Positions 44,801 through 56,800 of a DNA stretch of 64,000 nt are shown piece by piece (within the stretch, counting starts at the first letter, position 1; each line of letters starts with the position of its first letter). The DNA is from Solea solea (Eukaryota > Chordata > Actinopteri > Pleuronectiformes > Soleidae), in the NCBI RefSeq assembly GCF_958295425.1, contig NC_081144.1, positions 23,859,398 to 23,923,397 on the forward strand, in the 5' to 3' direction. The notes beneath the pieces are model-generated. The model saw only the letters and a list, made by a program, of their open reading frames with translations. It was not told the origin of the DNA and made no database searches. The translations under genes were made by a program, and so were the position numbers.

Positions 44801-47800
44801 ACGAGCTGTTGATCCACTGCTGCCTCCATCAGTGAGTTCAAATGTGTTATTTTGTGACTTCAGGGATTGAAAACCTTTTTCTGGATTTACCAAAGTGGCA
44901 CAAACTGATCAGACGAGGCAGCAGTAGACCAGCAGTTCATGCGTCTCCATGAGCTAAAAACGCTGATTTTCTCTATGGAATTTGGTGCAGGAGAAAAAGC
45001 ACTTAACAAACGTCAGGTTCCAGAAAGACAAAGCTGAATAAGAGTCAAACAAAACACCAGCAGAGCAGCGACGGGCGAACTCCAAACCTCCGTCTGTCTT
45101 GACAATGCATGAACTCATTTTTGAACATTTAAAAGCCACACACTACAGCTTTAAGTGCAAACTAAAAACAACGTCCATGTTGCACGTGCACAGACGTATG
45201 TAAAGTATGAGTGTCCGGCTCCACAGCTGGAGCAGAAACACAGTGAGTGACACATCCTCCGATTCCCATGTCTGTCACGGACCCACAGGTCAATGGGCTG
45301 TGACCAAAGGAAGCAGGAGCTCAGCAGCAACAGCAGCGGCCCTGACAGGGGGGGGGACCAAAGTCATGCTTATGTAACACGTGGACACACGCGTGTGCAT
45401 GCACGAAAAGGCGGTTACAGCTCCACGGCCCTTTTTTTGGACTGTTTATTTGGATACAGGAAAAGGGCAAGGACTTGTGTATATGACATTGTGCACATAA
45501 GGGAAGTTACACACTCTCCTGTGTGTGTGTGTGTGTGCTTGTATTTATATCTTAATGAGGTCCAAAGAAACATACAAACCTATCTTTGTCAGGACATTTT
45601 GTTTTTGTACTGGTTTTAGGGTTAAGGTAAAGGTTAAGGTAAGGGGCTAGGGGAATACATAATGTCCATGATGTATCTTCACTAGGACAGTGTGTGTGCG
45701 TGAACTTGTACATGCGTGTTTGTGAGGACCGAAAAACTTCTAGAAGAAAAGGAAAAACCACAAGAATTGAGGACAATGTCACACCTTAAATGACCTGTTT
45801 ATGGTTTAAGGGTTAGGGTAAGGTAAATTGGGTTTAGGTTAAGGGCAGGGTCCTTGTCAGGACCGGTCGTCCTTATGGAGACCAAAACCTGGTCCTAGTG
45901 AGGCAGTTTAAGTTTAGGGTAAAGATTTGAATTACTGTTTTCATTGGGGATTGTGAATTTGATCTCTCCGGGCACAGGGAGCAATGGGGGGACAGGGTAG
46001 TCTTGCTCAGGGAAAACCCAAGCCCTTGACCTGTCCCCGGATTTCAACCGGCGACCCTCCAGTTACAAGCCCAAACACCTTCCGCTTGGCCATGGGCTGC
46101 ACCACCTGAACGATTAACGGTCAGGGTTATCTTTAGGGACACATTTTTGATTCTAACCTGTCGCCTTTTTTGAACTGTAAATGGCTTTTTGAGGGTTAAG
46201 ACTTTGGTTTGAGGGTAAGGGGATTTCTCCCTGTACAAGAATGTGTGTGTGTGTGTGTGTGTGTGTCTCCTCCACACAAGCAGCACAGACATCAACAGGA
46301 AGGCAGACGAACAGATAATGAGCTAAATCCAGACTTGCCGTGTTTTGTCAAAAAAAAGAAGTGGCTGGAAACAGATTTGAGGAGAACATTGGAGATATCA
46401 CATGTCCGAGTGGACGAGGTCTCTGTGTGACTCATGCTGACAATTCATATTTATTTCCAACTCCACAGGGAAATGGATCCAGAAAAAAAAAAGAAGCATC
46501 CCATGTTGTGGTCGCTGTTCATTCACAGCCTAAACCTAAAATGGTGAGCAGATAGCTTTGGACTGGGCGAGGCTCTAATTTCTCTTAATTCCCCTTTGGG
46601 CTCCCTTTACAGTTCAGTTTCATTTAATGTGTCTGCATTTTTTTCCCTTAACTTAGAGCCTGTGAAACAAAAGCAGTGCACGTCTTAAAAAAGTCCCCTT
46701 GTTTGAGGAAAATCATCTGTGGCCTCGCACTTTACGCTGTCGTCGTGTGACTGGATGTGATTTTCTCCGGGTTCCAAACTCTTCTTTATGTCCTCGTCTC
46801 GTCCAAGTGTCAAAATGAGCAATCGCTTCCTTCCCTGAGTCTCAGTCAAACACGTCTTTCCAACTCTACTCAAGTCTTTGGCTCTCGTCGAGGAGAAAAA
46901 CACGTCTTATTTTCACTGTCGTCCTGTAAATCCTCGCACAAGAGTGTGTGAGTGGCCATCGTTTTATTATACATTATCTGTTTTTACAGCTGCCCGCTCT
47001 AAAACTGCAACTTTGCTTTAAAAAAACCTTGTATTTGTGTTGTTTTCTCACTGCACCTAAAGGTTCTTATGGATTCAATATTGATCTACTACTGCGCCTT
47101 AAATGGTGGACTAGGAATATGGTACAAAGTCAGGAGAACTGAGAAGTATGAACATGACAGGAAAAGACAGACGTGGTCTTCATGAGAGACCAGAACTCCA
47201 GGATCTCATCATACGAGTCTGTTCATAGACAAAATTGTACGCACAGATTTCTTTCTTTTACACAAACCCACTAAAACAAAACAGTCACGGCTTCAAAACT
47301 AAGATCTTCCTTCGTGATGCTGATGTCAAACGAGCTGTTTTTAAAACTTAAAGACCCAAAGATTCCCACTGGTCAAAAACCCACTTAATCTGGAGTCCAA
47401 CGACGCAGGGTTTTTAATCGGTAATTCAGTGGAAACGGAAGACTTGAGGCTCTTTTCCACGACACAGTTCCACCTCGACTCGACTCGGTTTTGTATCGTT
47501 TTCCATGACTGTAGCTCCTCCCCAACGTGGGTGGAGTTGTTTTGGTTGAAAGGGAGATTTTTTAAACCCTAAAAGCAGTCACTCATGTTCTGCACATCAC
47601 CCTAGATGGGCCTCAAACCTCCAATCGTTGGTTTAAGAGGCCAATGCCTTATCCATTAGACCACTGGGGCGCATTATACAACACATCACACGCAGGTCTG
47701 AGTTCACACAATAGAGCTCCAGAATGTCATGTGACCTGCTGACCTGTTGTGTTTATGTGAGCGACTGGACACAGAAATTTGTGTCCCCATCAGGACGAGT

Positions 47801-50800
47801 CGCGTGGCTACGGATTACTCGATAAATCGAGCGATCCACGACACAGTTCCAGCTCGACTCGACTCAACTCGGTCTGGTTTTCCATGACTCTAGCTCCTCC
47901 TCCTCAGCGTGGGCGGAGTTGTTTTGGATGTAACTGAATTGTGAGAATGAGTCGATTAAAAAGGTTTGTTCACGGACTCTTTCATAGGTGCTGTCTCTAA
48001 ACACACAAGACTCCTCTGTTAAATAGTGACATTTTAAATATTTCCTTTGCTAAATGTTGGAGATTGTTAAATCCTTAAAGTAGTAGACACCCCAGATGGG
48101 ACTCGAACCCACAATCCCTGGCTTAGGAGGCCAGTGCCTTATCCATTAGGCCACTGGGGCTGTCTCTCTGTGAGTATTATCGACATTACACGGCAATCAC
48201 ACGCCATTGTGAGTTCATAAGTTCACACAATAGAGCGTCAGACGTCATGTGACCTGCTGACCTGTTGCCATCGGGATGAGTCACGTAGCTGAAATTCTTC
48301 GATGAGAATCCATAATCAAAGTAGATGAATTTAGTATTCAATTAAACAAGCGATTGTTTCGTCCCTAACTCAATACATTACTTTATTTCTACTTCACTTT
48401 TTTAAACCTAATCCTAATCCATATTTTTAATATATTTATTGACTAACTTTTGTACTGGATTGTACACTTTTTATTTGTCCGATGTCAGAGTCAAAATCCG
48501 GCTCTGGATTTCATGTTTACAGAAACAGAAACGCCAAAAATCTCATCAGAAACGTCTGGTGGAAAAAAGCAGTAAAAAGAAGGAGTTTCAGCACAGAAAC
48601 AGAAACATGGAAAAAAAACTGAGTGGAATCATCCACTGCTTCCAGATTCTCTTCACTGTGGAAGAGTCCACTTGTTACACGAGTGCAGCCTCTTCCTGAA
48701 CACAGCGTGACTCTTGTCTTGACACTCTCGCCGGGCCAGGTCGGGTCATTGTTCCTTAGTTTTCTCCGACCTTTTCCCTCTTCACCTCCGTGTCTTCCTC
48801 TCCCTCCCTCCCTCCCTCGGCGGAGGAGCCTGCTGAGGGCAGAACAAACACCAGATTCCATCTCCTCGGGCCAATGCTTACGCACAAACTTCCTGCCAAC
48901 AGACCTCCACCCATCTCTTCATCCCTCCATTCTTCAAGTGAATTCCTGCCCTCCGTTTCCAAACTTGCTCCGTTTTCTTCCACTCGTTCACTCCCTTCTT
49001 TTTCAGATGTTTTCCATTTTCCCTTTCACCTCCTTCACCTCCTCGTCTGTGCTCTCTTGCGTCGTCTCGTCTCTCGAGCACCGCCACTTCCTCTCGTCCT
49101 CCTCGTCCATCTCTTCTTCTAATCCGTCGCTAAAAATACTGCTTCCTGTTTTTCTTCCCGTCACCTCTCAAAAAAACGTCTCGACCGCTTCTCATCGTTC
49201 GCCGCCGTATTGTTATTGTTATTCTTCTTCTTCTTCTCCGCGGCCTTGAAGAACCCTTAAACCCTGAGACGTTGTGACTTTGATCCTCTGCCGCGTCCAA
49301 ATATAAAGTAACCAAATATCCTTGAAAAAAGACAAAAGAGCCACGACGAGCGCCGCCTGTCTGGACTCGTCCTGGATACAAGTCTGAACCCCGAGCGTGA
49401 CTTCAAAGAGTTTTTAGGAAACAAAAACAATGATAAAGACTCGCGTTACGTCTGTTTTACCGTTTACTCTCCAGCGGAGTGGATTAGAAATCAGAAGACA
49501 AACAAATACGATTAAAAAACAAAACCGAATGTCTGCCACGCTGATATATGGACATATTTTAAAGCCGAGGTCCTTATTTTAACGTTTCAATAATCATCAA
49601 AGTCATCATTTGGTTCGTAAAATGTCAGAAAATGTCGACCGTTGTTTCTCAAACCAGGAAATGATGACGTTCTCAAACGTTTTTTAATTAATTATACTTA
49701 ATAAATAACTTTCTAACGTGAACGATGGGTCACTTTTATTTTGAAAATCTGTAAAATATCATCACAGATATTGCTATTACTTTACCGTGACGGAATATCC
49801 TGATATCATTTTTAACCTTGTATCGTCAGCATCAACAGAACTGTTGTTTTTTCCCACAATACTGCCCCCTACTGACCAGACTACATTCTCATTGGCCCTC
49901 AGGTCATTTGAGATGGTGGCCCCCACTCTACAGAGACTTAAATACGCTAACTCTTTGCCTTAACATCAGCATCATTAGACAGTCAGAGCTTCCTCTGGTG
50001 TTGCTCCCTCTGGCGACGCTTAGAGCGACCCTGACCCCCGTAAATCTCTCTCCCATCTCCTCACCCCTCCCTCCTTCCTTCCTCCCTCCTTCTCTCTGTG
50101 CTTCTGTCTCTGTCCTCCATGTGTTTTGTTTTGTGGGCCCGGCTCCTCCGGCTCTCTGCACGCTTGTTTGAGGCATCAAAGACAGAAAGAAAGAAGCAAA
50201 GTCACGGAAAAGCGACAGCTCTGTGCTCTCTACACGAGACGTAACAGCTGTAGAATCTGAGAGGAGTGACTGTGGGCTGAGGCAGCAGCTCTGGTATGTT
50301 ATTACTGAGAACACACACACGGGTGAGGGGAGTGTGTGAGTGTGTGTGTGTGAGAGAGCGATTCAGGACGTGACAGAGATTTTTAAGCTGTTCATGCTTA
50401 TCTGTGCATTCCTTTTTGTTGTTTACAGTGTCCACTCATGACTCATTTGTCAATATCAAACTCCCATTAGACACACAAAATTAAAAATAGATCTCTTTTT
50501 CTTGAGTTCTTCTTAATTATTATGATATTTGATGCTGTGACAAGCAGTAAAAACGTGTCTGTCAGCAGTTTAGTCACTTAACAAAAGGCTCAATTTTGTT
50601 GCTTTATCTTGCTCTGGAAACTGGGGGTGGAGTGGCTCAGTGGTTAAGACCCTACCTTGTGTACGAAAGACATCATGGTCGCAAGTTCGATTCCCCCCCT
50701 GGCTAATTGTACTTGATTCCATTGTAAATCGCTTTGGATAAAAGCGTCTGCTAAATGACATGTAATGTAATGTAATGGAAACCAAATCACTCACCCGCAC

Positions 50801-53800
50801 CAAACCCCATAGAGAAAATCAGTGATTTTACCATCACAGCACACAGGAGTTTCTCATCCACTTCTGCCTCCATCTGCAAGTTCAACTGTGATATTATGTA
50901 AACTTGGTGTTTAAAATTCTTTGTTCAAGTGTATCCACGTGACATGAACTTACCAAACATAGCAGCAGTAGAGCAGCAGCTCCTGTGATCATGCATGCTA
51001 AAAACGCAGATTTTCTCTATGGGCTTTGGCATGGGAGGGTGGCGGTTCAAAAAACTGTGATTTCCAGTTGGAAAAGGCCGTTTAACAATAAATCAACAAA
51101 CATATGCTTCACATATTACAGACTTGAGCTGAAGTATATTTGATTTGATGGCTAACCGCTAACTCGCCTGCACCAAATCCCATAGAGAAAATCAGCGATT
51201 TTATCACCAAGGCGCACAGGGTATAACATATGCTATAACATATGCTTCACATATTATGGACTTGATCTGATTAGAATTTCTAAAACGCACTCGTGTCCCC
51301 GCTGGAAGCCATGTTTTCACAGAACGTCTTAAAAACTTGAGTTTCCCAGCATCAAAATGACAAGTTTAAGTATTTTTCAGCTTGAACTTTCTAAGTGGAA
51401 TTAAATATAGACGTATGAGTCACGACAGGACAAAGAAGAATGACAGATTCTTAAACAGGACACAATGAAGAGACGCAGTAGTTAGCAGCAGTGACCAAAG
51501 TGGAGCTTGCGGTCAAACTGCATCTGCTCCGCGATTACACACGAACACAACTCTGCCTTTGAAGCCTCGCCTTAAGGCTTAATAGCCCCCTCATTCCTTC
51601 ATCTCCCCTGGGGAGAGCCAATCAGAGAGCGGCGATGAAAGCCGCGACGAATCAGTCGTGAAAAACTGATGCTAAAATCGCCATTAGCGGCTGAGCTTTT
51701 AGACGAAGGAAGAACAGAGAACTGTGGCGTCATGAGACCACATGGTCATTCATTCATTCATTCATTCATTCACCTCCAGGGAAGTGTTTTAATCCCAAAC
51801 TCTTCCCTGGAGGAAAACGTTGCTTATGCTTGTTTGAGGACAAGCGTGGTTCATCTCTAGAACATTCCACCTGTTCTCTGTCATCGTCCAGGTTCCATAC
51901 ACATGAACAACGAAGGAAACTGTCGAAGAATCTCAAACAAAAGTGAGTCCAGACTGTTTTTGTTCAGTTATATGAGTGATTAACTGATTATTAATGGATG
52001 AATAAATTAATCATGCAATATTTTGATGAATCGTTTGAGGTTTTCTGATTTTTCAGCTTCTTAAATGAGAATATTTTTCCGGTTTCTTTGCTCCATGTAA
52101 CAAAGAAATCATAAAAACTGAATCACAAGACATTTGAGAACATCATCATTTCCAGGTTTGATCAACATTTTTCAACGTAATCTGACATTTTATGGACCAA
52201 ACGACGACTCAGTTAACTGAGAAAACAATCAACAGATTAATTGATGATCAAAAAAATCATTTCTTGCAGTCCTAATAAGCATAACCCTACTTTCTCTAAC
52301 ATTAAAGGACCAGTACTTGGTTGTTACAATGACAAAATCCCACTTTGAAATATCTATCATTTGGTTTTCTCAGTCTTAGAATCAACATTAGGCAGGGGGA
52401 CACTGATCGGTTGCTGCGGTTTTCTTTGCCACTGTTCCTCAAACCACTTATGGAGAAGCCATGTTCTAATATATGATTAATGGTGTGTTTTTTTCTCTCA
52501 CTAAACTGTGCGACAAACGTCTGCCGCAAAATTCTGAAGAAGAAGAAGAAATTATAATTCGATCTAAATCTAAACACATTAATCCGACTAAACTCGAGCT
52601 AGTCTTAGTCAGGCTAACGCACCTGGATAATGTGATTCATAGTCCGATTACTCCTGCATGGATACGCTTAGTCGGACTGGAGTCAGACTTGGCATCTTGG
52701 CCTAAATCTCTTCCCCGATCTTTGTCCCGGAAGTAGAAGTAGACGACGTATAAACTGCGGTAACGGCGTCTTTCTTCGAACAACTAAGCAAACAAGAACC
52801 ATATCTGATCTAATCTGTATCACGATGAACATGAACAGCAGATAAGAAACAAACCACAGCACCATCCTATATACAGCGCCACCTACAGAGGCGGAGTCAG
52901 ACGTACACGGCCAATGAATCGATTTATATACGCGGACTCTGCAAGAGTGTCCGGTTGCCCGTCTTAGTCAAACTGTGCTTTACATCACTGTACTGTGTCA
53001 CACTTGTGTCATTTACTACACACACAGATGTAGGGACCAATGAAAATCGGCCTCTTTAAAACACACGTGACGTCCAATCAGGACGCGCTTCAGAAGCTGT
53101 GAGGCGGAGTTTCCCAGTGGGTGTGAGAAAGAAAACAAAGAAAGAACATAAAGTCTGTTTCCAGCAAAGATACAAACTCACATGTTTCAGGAATGAGTTT
53201 TTTTACAAAACAAAACAAAACACACCAAATAAATCAAATTATACACAAGAAATACTTCTTTCCTTTAACGTGTGTCTGGCAGTTTAAACACAGACAGTGT
53301 TCTGCACAGACCCGCAGGACTGGCTCTGAGAGTTACCTGGCTCAGTCGTGTAACTATCCCTCAAATGCGGCCCACATGGCTAATGCCTCTTAATCACGAC
53401 AAGGTGGACTTCATGAGAAAAGCAGAAAGCTCGGCGGGGCCGGAGTCAAAGACGACGTCCAGGTCGCAACTAAGCAAAAACAACACGTCGATCCACTCAA
53501 CTTACACTTTCATTTTTCCTTCTGACCATAAGTCGGGCGAACAAAGCCTCGATGTGTTTGCTTTCATTTCAACATTTTTTCCCACTCTTCAGCGTGTTTT
53601 CCTCTCTTTACTCTTTGTCTCTTGTTCCCACACTTGATTTCCACGTGAAAAGGAAAGAAAAGTGTCTCTGTGTCTGCGGCTGCAGCAGCTGAGAGGGAGG
53701 CTGAAGATATCCCGGGTCACATGGGTCCCCATGGTGGGACTTTAATGACCCGGGTGGGAGGTAAATCCCTGTTAAGGAGCTGGGTGTCGACAGTTGTGAC

Positions 53801-56800
53801 TACAGCAACTACACCATACGTCCATTTGGGGGATTTGTACAATTTCTCAGGTACAAGCTAAAAAATGTTCATCTATCCCATCAGAGTAAAGGTCAACCAG
53901 AGACTGTACGTAAAAAAACGGGACGTAGTCGTTTGATTTTTTTGGTTTAAGCTAAACAGAAAGTAAGAATATACACTGGGGCTTCCAAAAAAGAGCTCCA
54001 CTTGTATGGAAGTCGATGGACAAATTAGGTGGGTGGGACCTGCTCTGCGTTCTGTAGCGTGGTCCGAGTACGTTAATTAAATGTTTGGTTTTCCACCACG
54101 GAATAAGCTTTCATGTCTGATGTCACAAACACGCGCTAAAGCGCTAGTTATCGCTCTAGCGCTTGTTGAACTTTGAGAACGTTTTTGCTCCAAATGAGGA
54201 CAGAAGAGTTGCTCCAGTGCTTTGCTACACGCACATCACACTGTGTTTACGTCACACTGGGGGCGTGGTTAAATCCTCTGTTCCACCTTTGCTTCCGAAG
54301 GACGAGACGTGATTTCGATCGATATCCAATTTACAGTTGAGATCGTGAAACTTCTACACATTTTGTACGTTTACGCCTCGTCTCAAGTTCAAAAAATGTG
54401 ACTAAAGCTTGAATCTGGACAAGATAAATAACGGTATAAAGTATATAAATAAATAAACAACGCAGGGAGACACAGGCTGTCCTGGCATTGGTCGAGATCG
54501 AGAATGTGAACCAACAAATATGAGGCGTCATCACAGACCTTCAGTCCCTCCCTCTGAGGCCGGGCTGCATATGTCTGTCATTTATCTCGTTAAAAAGTAG
54601 GCGGAGACACGGTTCCCCAACACACACACTCGCAGCAGCTCTGAACATTGTTTATCACGTTCACAACAAAAATGGATTTACATTCTTTTAGACAGGTCTT
54701 TGTGCTCCGTCAGCTGTTTGTACGTCAACCACAGCTCGCAAACAAGATGACACTGCGGTCAAAGTCTTTGTGAGGGTTTTTCATCACGGCATCAAGGCAC
54801 GGCGGGGGCGGGGGGGATTCATGGCAGTGACGGGACGTGAGATGAAAGAGATGGTAAGACGGGAATAGGCCATGAGTCAGAGCCGTACGTACATGTGGTG
54901 CAGCCAGATGTTATTCACAGTCAGATCCATATCAGGATTTACAGTTGACTTTCAGTGTTGATTGAGTGACACTGACTCTGGGGCCTCAGGTCTTTTCTGG
55001 ATTTACAAACACATTTTCACAAACTGCCTCATCGTCTAAATGAAAAGCCGGTGTAAACACGGCGAGCGGTGGATATCGGTCAAATCTGTGACTCACGTCC
55101 TGCACCGGCGTGGGTGTGGATATTTAAAATCCCTGGTAGCACAGATCTCCAAACTGTGTTTTCCTGTTAAATTAAAGACAGACCAAGCCCACCGGTGTGT
55201 AAACACACACAAACACACACACACAGGGTTTGCACAGCTATTCTTCCTGGGACTCTGCAGTGACTTCCATTCATTTGTATCAGTCTAAACAAAGCCTTAG
55301 CCCTAAACTGAACCAGTTCCTCATCAGGACCAGGTTTTGTTCTTCAGAAACCACCACATTACATTTTTTTTTTTAATACTACCCAAATAACCTGCCCAAC
55401 TGTTCCAGTTTTTGCACCCTTCCTTTGGGGTAGGAACAGCAGTCGGCTGATTGGGCGACAGAAAAACCTAACTCCTGTGACCGGTGTTTCTTTACGCTTC
55501 CTCATACAAAGTTTGACGTCTTAGGAAGAAAGAGCTCCTGGTAGTCCTCCTTTGTTATCTCAATCAATCAATGTCACGAGACGTACCTCGTTAACGTGGC
55601 CATCGGTCACAGCGCAAGCCCCGCCTACCAACTAACAGATGCTGTTTCTCAGCCTGAACCAGGGTTTTATCACTCCAAACTGTACCATGATGGAAACGCA
55701 GCATAAATTGTGACCAAGGATGGTAAAAAACAGTTTGGGGACCCAAAAAATATCTCCCATGACCCAGTCTTTGGACACCACTGGTTCACAGTATCTTGAT
55801 GGTGATGGAAAACAGAGAATTATTTTTCTTTTAGGGACAAAAATCTCGAATGTAAGCCATGAATTTGTTCCCTGGACTTAATTGTGATGTGACGTGTGAT
55901 GATGGTGGAACAAAGAGGGGCGGAACTACAGTATGAGGCCGTTTAAACAAACAATGGCGTCTGGAGTCAAAAAAACAAACAAACAAAAAGCTCCTCTTTC
56001 TCTTTGTCATTTAGATTGTTTTATTTACTATTAACTAAACAGTTAAGAGGAGGAATAAAATTGCCAGATTTCTGTCATCGTTTCCCCCTTGATTGTTATT
56101 CACGATGACATGCAACATGATTTTCAGGGACCTAAAAATCCCCACGTCTGCAGGATCTGGCAATAATCGTACTTATAATATAACGTGTTGTCAGACTGAG
56201 GCACAGTCATTTTTTTGAAAGGTTTAGGTTCAGGTTTCAGCGAGTAGTCGGTGAAGTTCCCTCGTGGCCGTGTTCTAAATCACGCTAAAATAACGTGGAA
56301 AGCATTTTGTGATTTATTATGATTGTTATTACAGACACCTGCGAGTGTGCGAGTATTCAAGACTTTAAACGTTGCCACTAGAAAGCCATGAATTTTACTC
56401 TGGTAAGTTTGGGAAACACAAGGTCAGCAGTGAGCTACGATAGTGACTGCTTCAGTCAGAGGAGACAGTTCTGCTGCTGTTGCTGTTAAAACCATTGGAC
56501 GCCGTCTTCCTGAGTGACTCACCGACTACACAAGCGCTTGCTGGAGTGCCGTCGTCCTTCAGGAGAGGAAACCAGAGGTCTGGGCTCGAGGCCACAGGGC
56601 TCCAACCAGATGATTTACTCACGACTGATGTCACTGTCTGATCCCTGCAAACGATAAAGCCCGTGGCTTACAGTAAACCCCCGTTTAAATGAACGCTTTC
56701 ATACTTTAATCTAACAGCAACGCGATGCCTCTTTTCTGAAATCTAAAACATGTTTTAGCGGCAGCAGACGGGGAGTTTTCCCGTTTGACAGGAAGTGTGT

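Larger units (their letters stand above)
47455..48271 (-). repeat. Tandem duplication carrying a tRNA-Arg gene and its decayed copy
   Basis: The unit at about 47455-47757 and the unit at about 47838-48271 share acgacacagttcca, ctcgactcgactc, a tRNA-Arg sequence and tcatgtgacctgctgacctg in the same order. They have diverged by substitutions and indels. Confidence 0.8.

Noticed and set aside
45606..45850. Telomere-like GGTTAGGG runs
   Set aside because: The runs are degenerate (GGTTAAGGTAAGG) and belong to a dispersed repeat; no TTAGGG tandem array.
48623..49249. 208-codon plus-strand frame, longest non-exonic ORF in the intron
   Set aside because: Ser/Pro/Leu composition follows the pyrimidine bias; no recognisable domain or splice context.
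54805..54822. G-rich run (ggcgggggcggggggg) as a G-quadruplex or promoter
   Set aside because: Too short and isolated, with no gene start nearby; not enough to support a call.
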